Shown: positions 1 through 9,353, counted from the first letter of the stretch. The stretch is 64,000 nucleotides of DNA from Methylocapsa sp. D3K7 (GCF_029855125.1 NZ_CP123229.1:3578501-3642500); one strand, 5' to 3'. Notes: generated by a model not told the origin, from the sequence alone. Numbers and translations: made by a program.

Positions 1-642
1 GAGCGTGCAGCCGGTGCCATGCGTGTTGGCGGTTGCGTCCCGGGGAGCGGAAAACAGGCGATAGGAGCCGTTGACAGACAAAAGGTCATCGGACGTCGCT
101 CCGCCCACATGCCCCCCCTTGATCAGCACCGCTTTCGCGCCGCGCGCGTGAAACAGCTTGGCGGCGCGGCGCATACCCTCGAGATCCGGGGCGATGACCT
201 GGCCCGACAGCCGCGCCGCTTCGGAAAGATTCGGCGTAATGAGGGTCACGATCGGCAAAAGATAGCGCATGATCGCCGTGGCGGTATCGGAGGTGGCCAA
301 GGAATCACCGCTCGTCGCGGCCAGCACCGGATCAAGCACGATGAAACGGGGCTTATGAAATGCGAGCCTGTCGGCGACCTCTTCGGCGATTGCGCCGCAG
401 GCAAGCATCCCGATCTTGACGGCGGCGACATCGATATCCGCGAAAATCGCGTCGATCTGCGCGGCGGCGAAATCCGCGGAGGGGACATGCATGGCGCGGA
501 CGCCTTGCGTATTCTGCGCGGTCAAGGCGGTGACGACGGCCATGCCGTTGCAGCCGAGCGCCGCAAAGGTTTTGAGATCGGCGGCGACACCAGCGCCGCC
601 GCTGGGATCAAATCCGGCAATCGAGAGGAGGTTGGGAATCAT
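1..642 (-). CDS. thiD: Hydroxymethylpyrimidine/phosphomethylpyrimidine kinase, 3' end outside the window
   Basis: ThiD phosphorylates HMP and HMP-P in the pyrimidine branch of thiamine synthesis in the cytoplasm. The protein opens with a typical ThiD N-terminus (MIPNLLSIAGFDPSGGAG) whose glycine-rich turn binds the substrate. It carries the KIGML segment near residue 76 and reaches the THGTGCTL anion-hole motif at the window edge. The 214 codons read without a stop to base 1, so about 50 C-terminal residues are missing. It is the last gene of a minus-strand row after rsmB and the heparinase-like gene, 62 bp downstream of the latter. No TPP riboswitch is visible next to it. The family call is secure. 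Confidence 0.93.
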   Translation of the reverse strand, partial: MIPNLLSIAGFDPSGGAGVAADLKTFAALGCNGMAVVTALTAQNTQGVRAMHVPSADFAAAQIDAIFADIDVAAVKIGMLACGAIAEEVADRLAFHKPRFIVLDPVLAATSGDSLATSDTATAIMRYLLPIVTLITPNLSEAARLSGQVIAPDLEGMRRAAKLFHARGAKAVLIKGGHVGGATSDDLLSVNGSYRLFSAPRDATANTHGTGCTL

Positions 643-704
643 AGGACCGCACACAAGCTGTGATTTTTACTCGGAAATTTGGCGGCATCGCCCTAAGGCT
701 CCGC

Positions 705-2417
705 TTACCCCTCGCCTTGCGAAGCCTTCCGCTCGATATGGCGAAAACTCCATTCGACAACCGTGCCGGGGCTCGTTTCGCCGTGAACAGCGATCTGGGC
801 GCAACCACGCGGCCCATCCGGCGCTGCGAAAAATACGCTTTCCTCGATATCGGCTTGCCCGGCCGAATTTTCGAACAGCCAGCGTTTTCCATTTGGCAAA
901 ATGCATAGCACGGAGCGGCCTTCGCGGACACGCTTGAGGCGCACGTTCGGATGAATGTGGAAGCGGATGGCGAAAGGATGCTGTTCGTCGGCCTTTTCAC
1001 TTGTCTTCTCGCCTGCCTTGGCGGCGTGCAAACGATCAGTGCCGCCGAGTGACTTGCCGTCCTGGCTCAACATAATCCGGCGCTCGTGAATCAAACCAAA
1101 CCGCGCCTCATAGCCATTGTGAGCGACGACGATCATGGTTCCCGATGGCTGGTCGTGCCGCTCGACGTTGACCTTATCCGGACCCGAGACAATTTGATCG
1201 CCGAGCCATTTCTGCAATCCAGTGTGCGACGCGAACCGGCAGGAGGAGGTATCGTCGATCACAAGTGTCGAATGCGCGGCTGTCATCCGGGCCGCTTCGC
1301 GCGCCGCCGCGCGATTGGCATCCGGCGAGCCGCAATTGATGACAAGACGTTGCGCGCCGGAAGAAAACTCAAAAGATGAACACCCGGCATGGGCGCGGTT
1401 GGAATAAATTTGCGGGGGCGGCGCCCCGGCGTCAATCAAGGCAATGCCGTCCTCCGCCTGGAGGCGCTGATAGCCTGAATGCCGCGCGCTGGTGAGCGGC
1501 TGCGCCCGCACATCGTCATAGGCAAGAATCGTTGCAAGCAATTCGGGCGGCGTCACGCCCATGCCGTTAAACAAGGCGAGGGTGCCGTCTCCGTGCCGGA
1601 ACAAACGCAGCATCGGCATCATGCGATCAATCGCGTTGAGGAGTTGTGCCGGGGGCTGCAGCCCGCGAGCGGCATAGGCTTGCCGCAAGGGAAGCAGATC
1701 CGGAAGCAGGTCGAGCAAAACCTCAGGATTGCGGCCGATATGGCCGCCGTCTGGAAGAATTTGGCGATTCAGCTCCTCAATGAGCAGTTTTGTGCCTTTG
1801 CGGGTCAGATTGCGGGTTCCTTCCGCACAAAGCCCGAATTCGGCGAGCGCGATCGCAGCAAGAAGACGCGATTCGCCGTCGAGACCTCCGGCGAGTTTCC
1901 GCTCCAGAAAGAGCTGGATGCGGCCGAGGTTCTTCATGAAACGGCGATAGAAGGCGCGATCCGCGCCCTCAAGGATCACGGGCGATTGCGACAGAAAGGC
2001 GAGCATGCGCCGCGCCGCGACCTCCGGCTCCCATGCGGGGATGCGGCTCGGCTTGCCCGCCAGGGTCAAAAAATCATCGACAAGGGCACGGGCATTGGCA
2101 CGCGCCACCGCCGTATCGGCGGCGCGCAAATGACGGAGCCAGCCAAATCCCGCGAGCGCCCGAGCCCACGCCGGCGAGACCGGCACAAGTTCGAACGGCG
2201 AGCGGCCATGCGCATTGACGATCTTGCCGCCGAACGCAAAATAACCGGCATAAATGTCCGCTGCCAGGGTGGGGTCGCTGGTTCGTATATCTTGCGGGGC
2301 GATGAGCAGCCGCTCGGGCGGCCGCCGCCCCAGCCCCATCAGTGCATATAGGGGCACGCCGAGGCCGCGCCGCACAAACGATCCGGCGCCGGCGGCAAGA
2401 AGACCCGCGACGCGCAA
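705..2417 (-). CDS. Heparinase II/III family protein
   Basis: A 570-residue protein of the heparinase II/III-like family, which in Rhizobiales commonly sits beside an rsmB-type gene, as here. The N-terminal half is an alpha/alpha-toroid type region rich in Leu, Arg and Ala. The C-terminal half is the beta-sandwich heparinase domain, recognised by the stretch around HAGCSSFEF and VINCGSP near residues 343-365. No clear cleavable signal peptide is seen, although residues 1-30 are hydrophobic and basic. The true substrate is unknown; by family it could be a uronate-containing polysaccharide lyase. The family call is secure and the activity is inferred. The first in-frame start was used. Confidence 0.85.
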   Translation of the reverse strand: MRVAGLLAAGAGSFVRRGLGVPLYALMGLGRRPPERLLIAPQDIRTSDPTLAADIYAGYFAFGGKIVNAHGRSPFELVPVSPAWARALAGFGWLRHLRAADTAVARANARALVDDFLTLAGKPSRIPAWEPEVAARRMLAFLSQSPVILEGADRAFYRRFMKNLGRIQLFLERKLAGGLDGESRLLAAIALAEFGLCAEGTRNLTRKGTKLLIEELNRQILPDGGHIGRNPEVLLDLLPDLLPLRQAYAARGLQPPAQLLNAIDRMMPMLRLFRHGDGTLALFNGMGVTPPELLATILAYDDVRAQPLTSARHSGYQRLQAEDGIALIDAGAPPPQIYSNRAHAGCSSFEFSSGAQRLVINCGSPDANRAAAREAARMTAAHSTLVIDDTSSCRFASHTGLQKWLGDQIVSGPDKVNVERHDQPSGTMIVVAHNGYEARFGLIHERRIMLSQDGKSLGGTDRLHAAKAGEKTSEKADEQHPFAIRFHIHPNVRLKRVREGRSVLCILPNGKRWLFENSAGQADIEESVFFAAPDGPRGCAQIAVHGETSPGTVVEWSFRHIERKASQGEG

Positions 2418-2586
2418 CCGGTCCTTAAATGTCGCGCCGGCCAGGAACTCGCCTCCTCCATTTTGTTTGGCAACACGCGGCGAACGCCGATGCGGCCAAC
2501 AGGGATGTGTTTCATGGCGCCCGAACGCCGGAGCCCGCCTTTAATGGCCGAAAGGTAAATTATCTTTGAAATTCCTATCGGGTTTA

Positions 2587-3930
2587 TTAACCACGGCGCA
2601 ACAGGCGGGCGGCGAAGAAACCATCCAGACCTGAAAGCCGCGGCTCATCCGCCTGGAGATGCGAGGGTAAGGTTCGCAATTCGCCGTTTTCGTTCAAGAT
2701 CTCGGATAAGCCGCCAACTTCGTCCGGCAGGATCGGAACACGGACGATACCGGGCTCGCGGCGTAACAGCGCCGCAATTTGCTGTTCGTTTTCTTCCGGT
2801 TCGATCGAACAGGTGCAATAAACGATCATTCCGCCGGGTTTTACCAATGTGACGGCTTTGTCAAGCAGCCGGGATTGAAGCGCTGTCAGCGCCGCGATAT
2901 CGCGGGGTTTCTTGATCCAGGCGATATCCGGGTGCCGCCGGATTGTTCCTGTCGACAGACATGGCGCGTCAACGAGAATTGCATCGAAAAGTGGTGCCTT
3001 CAGGCTCACGATATCGGCGACAACGACGTCCGCATGCAAATTGAGGCGGGCGAAATTGGAGGCCAGCCTTTTCAACCGCTCGGCCGAACGATCGATCGCG
3101 GTGACCTCGGCGCCGGCCGCCGCGAGTTGCGCCGCCTTGCCGCCGGGAGCGGCGCAAAAATCTGCGACCCGCATACCTGGTCCCGCCTGTAAAAGCTTAG
3201 CCGGAAGAGCCGCCGCCGCATCCTGGACAAACCATCGGCCATCCGCAAAACCGGCGAGCTCGGTCACCGGAGTATGGGTGGAAAGCCTCAGCGATCCGGT
3301 GGGCAAGATGACCGCGCCGAGCCGCTCCGCCCAGGTGAGCGGGTCTGACAGGACCGTAAGATCTAGGGTCGGCTCCTCGCGATGCGCGCGCGCGATCGCA
3401 TACGCCGTCTCATCGCCGTAGGTTTTGCGCCAGCGTGCCGCGAGCCAAGCCGGTGTGTCGTGATCGAGCGGATCACTGTCGTGAAGTATTTTTTCGCGGG
3501 ATCTTATGAGATTACGCAAAACGCCATTGACGAGAGCTGCGTAAGGCGCGTTTTTCGCCTCGAGCCGGGTCGCGCGGACGGCAAGATCGACGGAGGCATG
3601 ATCCGCCACGTCGAGAAAGAGAATCTGGGCTGCCGCCGCGATCAAGGTCCATTCGAGGTGGGCGGCTTGGCGCGGCAGGCCTTTTTCCATCAGCGTGGCC
3701 AAGGCGGCGCGGATTGTCCCAAGCCGGCGCAACGCGACGGTGACGATCGAACGCGTCAGGGCGATGTCGCGCGATTCTAAGCCGCCCAGCCGCGAGAGAA
3801 TTGCGGTTCCCGAAAAACATTCATCGAGCGGGTGATATCGCGCGACGATATCGTTCAGAATCGAGGCCGCGGCGAGACGCGCGGCAAGACCGGGGCAATC
3901 CTCACCCTGTTTATTCTGCGCGGAAACCAT
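2587..3930 (-). CDS. rsmB: RsmB/NOP-type RNA m5C methyltransferase (16S rRNA)
   Basis: SAM-dependent cytosine-5 methyltransferase of the RsmB/NOP family. It has an N-terminal NusB-like helical domain (about residues 15-150), then a Rossmann methyltransferase domain. SAM motif I is seen as DFCAAPGGKAAQLAAAGAEV. The DAPCLSTGTIRRHPDIAW motif carries the first conserved Cys and CTCSIEPEENEQQ the second, as expected for the two-cysteine mechanism. The reading frame is open upstream to 4035; the ATG at 3930 was chosen because the family homology begins just after it. RsmB in the strict sense targets C967 of 16S rRNA; paralogues exist, so the exact base is inferred. Confidence 0.88.
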   Translation of the reverse strand: MVSAQNKQGEDCPGLAARLAAASILNDIVARYHPLDECFSGTAILSRLGGLESRDIALTRSIVTVALRRLGTIRAALATLMEKGLPRQAAHLEWTLIAAAAQILFLDVADHASVDLAVRATRLEAKNAPYAALVNGVLRNLIRSREKILHDSDPLDHDTPAWLAARWRKTYGDETAYAIARAHREEPTLDLTVLSDPLTWAERLGAVILPTGSLRLSTHTPVTELAGFADGRWFVQDAAAALPAKLLQAGPGMRVADFCAAPGGKAAQLAAAGAEVTAIDRSAERLKRLASNFARLNLHADVVVADIVSLKAPLFDAILVDAPCLSTGTIRRHPDIAWIKKPRDIAALTALQSRLLDKAVTLVKPGGMIVYCTCSIEPEENEQQIAALLRREPGIVRVPILPDEVGGLSEILNENGELRTLPSHLQADEPRLSGLDGFFAARLLRRG

Positions 3931-4130
3931 TTGGCCTGGCCGGCCGTTTGAAACCCTGCGGCTACGCCGCCTGTCCGCCGGCGGGAACGGAGAATCAGTC
4001 AAACGCGAGTCTCCGCTGTGAAGGCTTTGGAACACGGATCATGGTCTCCTCCTAGCACGAACGTTTGGACTTTGCCCAGAAACTGGTGCACGACAAATCA
4101 CCATTACTTCCGGGACAAATGGAGAAAGGG

Positions 4131-4352
4131 ATGCAACCCCCAAAAGATGGAAGTGCAATCGCGGAGAGGGGCGGGGAGGCGAGGAATCGCGCCCTAATGA
4201 GCGAAGCGGCGCGGCGCGCGCTTGCGGAGGCCGAGGAGCGCCGCCGGGCTGCAGCCGCGCCGCTCATGCCCAAAGAAGAGAATGGCCGCGATGGTCCCGA
4301 GCCGGTGCGTTACGGCGATTGGGAAGTCAAAGGTATCGCTACCGATTTCTAA
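4131..4352 (+). CDS. DUF1674 / SdhAF4-like succinate dehydrogenase assembly factor
   Basis: A short protein whose C-terminus, GPEPVRYGDWEVKGIATDF, is the hallmark of the DUF1674 family. That family is homologous to mitochondrial SDHAF4, which protects and helps flavinylated SdhA join the complex. The rest is charged and Ala/Arg-rich with no membrane segment, consistent with a cytoplasmic chaperone. The frame opens at 4065 with another ATG at 4119; the ATG at 4131 follows a GGAGAAAGGG ribosome-binding site and gives a family-sized protein of 73 residues. It diverges from rsmB and converges with the Bax-inhibitor gene. No sdh genes are nearby in the window. Confidence 0.85.
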   Translation: MQPPKDGSAIAERGGEARNRALMSEAARRALAEAEERRRAAAAPLMPKEENGRDGPEPVRYGDWEVKGIATDF

Positions 4353-4373
4353 CAGGCGAAGACACCAAACTCG

Positions 4374-4403
4374 AAAAAAAGGCCCCACTTTAGGCGGAGC
4401 CTT
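4374..4403 (-). terminator. Rho-independent terminator of the Bax-inhibitor-1 gene
   Basis: On the minus strand an 8-bp stem (AAGGCTCC / GGGGCCTT, one mismatch) with a 9-nt loop is followed at once by a run of seven T's. It begins about 30 bases after the stop of the BI-1 family gene. The plus strand lacks a T-run here, so it should act mainly on the minus strand. Confidence 0.8.
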
Positions 4404-4435
4404 CAATAGGTGGAATAGTTAAAAGTCGCCTTATG

Positions 4436-5221
4436 TCAGTCGTTCTGACTGCCCGTCAGGAACAGGAGCGACTGGAAGATGTTGATGAAATCCAGATACA
4501 GCATCAAGGCGCCGTTTACGGATTTCTTCGTTGCGACCTCATAATCGTCGCTCGCATAGTACATTTCCTTGATCGCCTGCGTGTCCCATGCAGTGAGACC
4601 CGAGAAAATCAGAACCGACAGAATGGACAGCGCGAATTGGAATCCGGTGCTTTGCAAGAAGAGATTAACCAGCATCGCGATCACGAGACCGATCAGGCCC
4701 ATCACCATGAAGGCCCCCATTGGCGCCAAGTCCCGCTTGGTGGTGTAGCCATAAAGGCTCAAGCCGCCGAAAGCCGCCGCTGTCACGAAGAATGCGCGGG
4801 CTACCGATGTCCCGGTATAGACGAGTAGGACCGTCGATAAGGACAAACCCATTGTCGCCGCGAAGGCGTAAAACAAGCTGCGCGCGGTCGACGCCGAGAT
4901 TTGGTTGATCCGGAAGGAGAAAAAGAACACGAAAGCAAGTGGCGCCAGCATGACCACATATTTGAGAGGGGTCGTGTAGAGCGTAACGCCAAACGAGGTC
5001 AGCATCAGATGGCGTGCTTGTCCAGCCGCGAGCGAAGGATCGGTCGTTACGGCGAGCATGTGGACGCCAAGTGCAACCAAACCGGTCAGCGCAAGACCGA
5101 TCGTCATATTGTTGTAGACGCCAAGCATATAAGAGCGCAGGCCCTGATCGATTTCAGCGCGACCGGCCCGGGTTGCGCCCTGCCCCCAGCGGGTAGTAGC
5201 GTTGCGGTCGAAGTCGGACAT
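4436..5221 (-). CDS. Bax inhibitor-1/YccA family integral membrane protein
   Basis: A 261-residue polytopic inner-membrane protein of the BI-1/YccA/TMBIM family, with about seven hydrophobic segments after a 30-residue hydrophilic N-terminus. The C-terminal pattern GLTAWDTQAIKEMYY, near residues 208-222, is a family signature in which the Asp/Glu cluster relates to the pH-gated calcium-leak pore of BsYetJ. Bacterial members are linked to membrane stress and calcium or proton leak, but the role here is inferred. It is monocistronic, with its own terminator downstream and a 137-bp gap on the other side. Confidence 0.9.
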   Translation of the reverse strand: MSDFDRNATTRWGQGATRAGRAEIDQGLRSYMLGVYNNMTIGLALTGLVALGVHMLAVTTDPSLAAGQARHLMLTSFGVTLYTTPLKYVVMLAPLAFVFFFSFRINQISASTARSLFYAFAATMGLSLSTVLLVYTGTSVARAFFVTAAAFGGLSLYGYTTKRDLAPMGAFMVMGLIGLVIAMLVNLFLQSTGFQFALSILSVLIFSGLTAWDTQAIKEMYYASDDYEVATKKSVNGALMLYLDFINIFQSLLFLTGSQND

Positions 5222-5358
5222 GGTTTCCCCTAATGTTATGGAGGCTGAACCGCCCCCGGCCGCTGCCCATGCTGCGGATCAGCGTCGCCACCAATATGGC
5301 GCAAGCGGGAGCCGCGTACAAGGGTTTGACAAGATGAACAATCGTTAAGGTGTTCTAA

Positions 5359-7983
5359 TTACAAATCCCGGAGATAGGATGCAGGCTTCCGGCCAAGAAT
5401 CCGGTAAGTCCCTAGAAGTCCGAGGATAACCGTGGCAGCGACCGCGATCGCGGCGGCGGCTATCGCTTGAGGCCAGAGCCAGACAAAATCAAGCTCCATC
5501 ACGCGGCGCACAATCTCATAGGCCGCGACGCCCCCGGCCGCCATCCCGAACACCGCCGTGCATAGACCGATGAGCGCGTATTCATAAATATAGGCTTTTA
5601 GCAGTCGCGCGCGTGTTGCCCCAAGCGTCTTGAGCACCGCGGCGTCATGGACGCGGGCATGCTGGCCCGCCGCGAGGGCGCCGCCGAGGACGAGGATCGA
5701 CGCCAGAAAAGTGATACTCGCCGCTCCCCTAATCGCCAATGCAAGCTGGCCCGCCACCGCATTCACCGCGTCAAGCGCGTCTTTCACGCGCACGCTCGTC
5801 ACAGATGGGAAACTTTGCGCGGTTTCCCGCAGCAGGGCCATTTCACGCACCGGATCGGACCCCTCCGCGAATGTCAGCGTGGCAAGATCGCTGAACGGCG
5901 CGCCAGCCAAGCTATTTGGCGTGAATACCAAGATGAAGTTGATCCCGTAGTTGTGCCAATTGATCTTCCTTGTGTTGCTGATCTTGGCGGTGATGTCGCG
6001 TCCGAGAACGTTGACCGTCACCTCGTCGCCCGTCGTGAGCCCGAGCCCATCGGCAATCTCGTCATCGAGGGAAACCAACGGTGGCCCAGTATAGTCATTG
6101 GGCCACCAGCTTCCATTGATAACCCTGGAGCCTTCCGGGACGGACTGAGAGAAAGTAACTCCCCGGTCGCCGTCGAGCACCCATGCGACGTTCTGTTTCG
6201 GCCGCGCGGCACTCGCCGGCGCGCCGTTCAATTTCACGATGCGCCCGCGCATCATTGGAACGAGTTCGACGGTGCCGTCCGGCGCCCGGCTTTTCAAAAA
6301 ATTGACGAATTCTCCAGCCTTCGCGCTTTGAACGTCAACAAAGAAAAAGCTTGGTGATTTGCGCGGGACAGACTGATCGAGTTCGGCCCTGATGTTGCCG
6401 TCTATGAGGGTTAGGGCGACAAGAAGCGCCAGTCCCAGGCCAAGCGATAGAACCACCGAAGTGGTGAGAGCGCCAGGCCGGTGAATGTTGCCGATCGCGA
6501 GCCGCAGCGCAATGCCTTGCGCACGCGGGGCTCTCTTCGCGCCCGCCACGATCAAAAATGATACAGCTCGGAGCGCGGCAAAAGCGGCAAGCGTCGATCC
6601 CATGTAGATGAAGGCAAGCCATGTGTCGGTGGCAAATCCAAGAACCGCCAGGGCGAGACAGAACGCGGCGGCCAGTGTCAAGATGATGTATCGGGGTCTC
6701 AAATTGGCCACCTGAGGATCGACTTCAGCGCGGGACAGTGCCTGCACCGGCAGGTCATGCGCGCGGCCGAGCGGCCCCGCCGAAAATGCGAGCGCGGTCA
6801 GAAATCCGTACAGCAATCCTTTCCCGACGGCGGCCGGATAAATCGCTGGCGCAAGCGGAAAAGGAATCATGGAGCCGAACACAAAGGCTGCCGCATATGG
6901 GATGCCCGCGCCCACTGCCGCGCCCAATATAACACCGGCGCTGGCGACCAGCATCGTTTGTGTGAGCATCAACGTGAAGACCGTCGAGCCGGTCGCTCCC
7001 AAGGCTTTCAAAGCTGCAATGGTCTGCCGCTTGCGTTCGACAAATCCGCGAACAGCGTTGGCTACTCCGACGCCGCCGACAACCAGGGAGGTGAGACCCA
7101 TCAGAGTCAGAAACTCGGTGAACCGGTCGAGATTGCGGGAGAACTGCGGGGATATGTTGTCTCGAGAACGAATTTCCCAACCGGCCTCAGGGAATTTCTC
7201 TTTCGCCTCTTTGATCGAGGCCGCCACATGTTCATCGGACGCCGGCGTGCCTTCAATCGTCACGCGGTTCAGCCATCTGATGAGCGCGCCAGGCTGGATC
7301 AAACCGCTCGCCCGCAAAGCCTCTTGTGACATCAAGACGGGAGGCCCTAGACCAATCCCTCCCGCGAGGCGGTCAGGTTCGGTCACGAGTCTGGCGCGCA
7401 CTTCGAAATGAGTGGTGCCGATCGTCAGGCGATTTCCAAGGGAAAGGTTCAAGCGGCCAAAAAGCGCCGGGTCGGCAGCGATCCCAAAGACACCATCATG
7501 CTCGGCCAACGCATCGGCCAACGGGAGCGCCGGATCGAGCAAAACATTGCCCGCCAAAGGATAGGGGCGATCGGCCGCCTTAACCTCGACAAGCGCCGCC
7601 TCACCATCATCGCGCCGCGCCATTGCGCGCAAAAGCGCCACGGACGAAAGGCGTCCTTGTCCGGATAAGAACGCATGCTCGGGGACCGACAATTCGCGCT
7701 GGGCCAGATTAAAGGAAACATCACCCCCGAGGATGTTACGTCCTTCCCGGGCAAGGCCGTCCTTGAGTGACAGCGATACCGAGCCAACCCCGATGATCGC
7801 GGCAACGCCAAGGGCAATGCAGCCGAGAAAAATTCCAAATCCCTGCAGGCCGCCGCGAAAATCGCGCAATGCGAAGCGGAACGCCAGCGGCCAGCGCAAA
7901 CCCTTTGGAAAATTATCACGGACCTTCGCCACGGGGATCACTCGATCAGTCCCTAATATGATATTCTTTTTAGACGGGATCAT
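5359..7983 (-). CDS. FtsX-like ABC transporter permease, YbbP type
   Basis: A long permease of the YbbP/MacB-FtsX superfamily. It has a first TM helix near the N-terminus (GFGIFLGCIALGVAAIIG), a large periplasmic domain, a block of three TM helices with a lone fourth, a second periplasmic domain and a final block of three TM helices: the classic duplicated 4+4 architecture. The frame is open to 8058, but that start overlaps the upstream cupin gene. The ATG at 7983 lies 14 bases after the cupin stop and was chosen. Its likely partner ATPase is the YbbA-like gene at 9354-10058, from which it is separated by three unrelated genes. YbbAP-type pumps are thought to extract hydrophobic compounds or lipids, with TesA acting on the cargo. 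Confidence 0.88.
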   Translation of the reverse strand: MIPSKKNIILGTDRVIPVAKVRDNFPKGLRWPLAFRFALRDFRGGLQGFGIFLGCIALGVAAIIGVGSVSLSLKDGLAREGRNILGGDVSFNLAQRELSVPEHAFLSGQGRLSSVALLRAMARRDDGEAALVEVKAADRPYPLAGNVLLDPALPLADALAEHDGVFGIAADPALFGRLNLSLGNRLTIGTTHFEVRARLVTEPDRLAGGIGLGPPVLMSQEALRASGLIQPGALIRWLNRVTIEGTPASDEHVAASIKEAKEKFPEAGWEIRSRDNISPQFSRNLDRFTEFLTLMGLTSLVVGGVGVANAVRGFVERKRQTIAALKALGATGSTVFTLMLTQTMLVASAGVILGAAVGAGIPYAAAFVFGSMIPFPLAPAIYPAAVGKGLLYGFLTALAFSAGPLGRAHDLPVQALSRAEVDPQVANLRPRYIILTLAAAFCLALAVLGFATDTWLAFIYMGSTLAAFAALRAVSFLIVAGAKRAPRAQGIALRLAIGNIHRPGALTTSVVLSLGLGLALLVALTLIDGNIRAELDQSVPRKSPSFFFVDVQSAKAGEFVNFLKSRAPDGTVELVPMMRGRIVKLNGAPASAARPKQNVAWVLDGDRGVTFSQSVPEGSRVINGSWWPNDYTGPPLVSLDDEIADGLGLTTGDEVTVNVLGRDITAKISNTRKINWHNYGINFILVFTPNSLAGAPFSDLATLTFAEGSDPVREMALLRETAQSFPSVTSVRVKDALDAVNAVAGQLALAIRGAASITFLASILVLGGALAAGQHARVHDAAVLKTLGATRARLLKAYIYEYALIGLCTAVFGMAAGGVAAYEIVRRVMELDFVWLWPQAIAAAAIAVAATVILGLLGTYRILGRKPASYLRDL

Positions 7984-7997
7984 TTCAGGTATCAGCT

Positions 7998-8336
7998 TTA
8001 TCCGGGTGCGGGAAAGTGGATGGCGAGCCAGATCGCTGGATGACTTTGGCTGGTCCATTCGATCCGGTGTTTTTGGTGTGCCGGAATCAACACATAGTCG
8101 CCGGGCTTTAGGATCCTGACCGCAGATTCGCCTTCAAAACAAAGCCCCGCCGATCCGGCCAGTAGCATCACCCATTCGCTCCAAGACTGATCGTACCAGA
8201 ACCCCAGTGGACTATGCTGCCCAAAGGAGACGATCCGCTCGATTTTCAGATCAGGCATCTCGAGGATAAGTGTGACAACTTCCTCGTCCGGATTGCCTTG
8301 TTCAGCGTCAAACAAATTGCCGGATGAGGCTAGCAC
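7998..8336 (-). CDS. Small cupin-domain protein
   Basis: A 112-residue single-domain cupin. The beta-barrel signature is seen in LAGSAGLCFEG, in LKPGDYVLIPAHQKHRI (second cupin motif, with two His) and in the Trp/Tyr-rich first strand. The usual HxH of motif 1 is replaced around WYDQSWSEWV, so metal binding may be altered or absent. It lies between the YeeE/YedE pair and the YbbP-type permease on the same strand with short gaps (14 and 22 bases), suggesting co-transcription. Function is unknown; a sensory or small enzyme role is only a guess. Confidence 0.8.
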   Translation of the reverse strand: MLASSGNLFDAEQGNPDEEVVTLILEMPDLKIERIVSFGQHSPLGFWYDQSWSEWVMLLAGSAGLCFEGESAVRILKPGDYVLIPAHQKHRIEWTSQSHPAIWLAIHFPAPG

Positions 8337-8358
8337 GATACGACGGCGGCCTTATGCA

Positions 8359-8811
8359 TCAAGATGTTTTTCTCCCGACCTGCCAAAGCCATTGCGGCCA
8401 ATGGTCATGAAGCAGAATTCCGGCAAGCATTGTCCCCGCGAACACGTAGGTAGGCAAAAACCCAAGTGCAAGGGAGGCGATCGCGGGTCCGGGGCAAAGT
8501 CCGCTCATGCCCCAGCCAGCGCCGAAGATCGCCGCCCCGGCAACCAGCGGCACGTCAATGTCATGTTTCACCGGCAGATGAAATTTGCTGTCGAGGAGCG
8601 GACGGCGGAGACGCCGCGAAATCAGTGTGCCTATGGTCGAAACCATTACCGCTCCGGCGAGCACAAATGCAAGACTAGGGTCGAAATTCCCGGCAACGTC
8701 GAGAAAGCCGCGCACCCGGGCCGGATCGAGCATCCCCGAAAGGGAAAGGCCGAAGCCGAAAATCATACCCGTGGTGAGTGCCACGGCGATTCGCGCCAAA
8801 ACTGTTCGCAT
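8359..8811 (-). CDS. DUF6691 / YeeE-YedE family sulfur transporter subunit
   Basis: A 150-residue membrane protein with four TM helices. The N-terminal pattern LSGMLDPARVRGFLDVAGNFDPSLAFV is typical of the DUF6691 half of split YeeE/YedE transporters, and GMSGLCPGPAI supplies the conserved Cys near residue 114. Such pairs move thiosulfate or other sulfane-sulfur compounds across the inner membrane. It starts 4 bases after the stop of its partner gene (8816-9238), so the two are translationally linked. The transported species is inferred from the family. Confidence 0.87.
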   Translation of the reverse strand: MRTVLARIAVALTTGMIFGFGLSLSGMLDPARVRGFLDVAGNFDPSLAFVLAGAVMVSTIGTLISRRLRRPLLDSKFHLPVKHDIDVPLVAGAAIFGAGWGMSGLCPGPAIASLALGFLPTYVFAGTMLAGILLHDHWPQWLWQVGRKTS

Positions 8812-8815
8812 CGCG

Positions 8816-9238
8816 TCAATATCCCATGCGGTTCATGGCGGCGACGGTGAGCATCCCGAAGGTCACAAAGGTGGCGACCGCGACGATTGATCTGCGCGAA
8901 AGGCGCGCCAGGCCGCAAACCCCGTGACCGCTGGTGCAACCGGAACCAAGCCGGGTACCGAAACCAACGAAAAGACCCGCAAGAGCGAGAACCCAAATAG
9001 GGGTTTCGAAACGAACAACCGGCCAGCCGCCAAAACTCAGACGATAAATCGCTGGTCCTAGGAAAAGCCCGATCAGAAAGCATATATTTCGCAGTTGATT
9101 TTCACTGGCAGGCTTGAGAGAGCCACCGATAATCCCGCTCACACCGGCGATACGGCCATCCAACAGCAAGAACAAAGCCGCGGCAAGACCAATTAAGGCG
9201 CCGCCGGTGAAAGCGTGAAGATATGTCAGTGACATCAT
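8816..9238 (-). CDS. YeeE/YedE family sulfur transporter subunit
   Basis: A 140-residue inner-membrane protein with about four TM helices. The GSGCTSGHGVCGLARLS motif carries the conserved Cys of YeeE/TsuA-type thiosulfate transporters. Together with the downstream DUF6691 half it reconstitutes a full-length YeeE-type channel. The first gene of the set starts about 55 bases downstream of an AT-rich dyad (9293-9316) that could bind an ArsR-type sulfide-sensing repressor. No sulfur dioxygenase, rhodanese or bigR-like gene is present in the window. Confidence 0.88.
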   Translation of the reverse strand: MMSLTYLHAFTGGALIGLAAALFLLLDGRIAGVSGIIGGSLKPASENQLRNICFLIGLFLGPAIYRLSFGGWPVVRFETPIWVLALAGLFVGFGTRLGSGCTSGHGVCGLARLSRRSIVAVATFVTFGMLTVAAMNRMGY

Positions 9239-9292
9239 GCTGCTTGTCTTACGGGCGGAAGCCGGCGGGTTTGAAGCTGACTCAAGCTCTAT

Positions 9293-9316
9293 AATTTAAC
9301 TCATATATGTAAAATT
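9293..9316 (-). promoter_or_regulatory. AT-rich palindrome upstream of the sulfur-transport pair
   Basis: A 24-bp dyad with symmetric positions AATTT.AC..ATAT..GT.AAATT (18 of 24 bases symmetric) lies 55-78 bases upstream of the YeeE gene start. AT-rich dyads in front of YeeE/YedE genes are often operators of BigR/SqrR-type ArsR repressors that respond to reactive sulfur species. The dyad is directly visible; the regulator is an inference, since none is encoded here. Confidence 0.45.
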
Positions 9317-9353
9317 CCTACACTTGGTTCAAAGCGGATGCTGCCCGGTGGTA

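Noticed and set aside
4065..4130. Longer start for the SdhAF4-like protein
   Set aside because: The added 22 residues are unlike the family and lack a ribosome-binding site; the ATG at 4131 has one.
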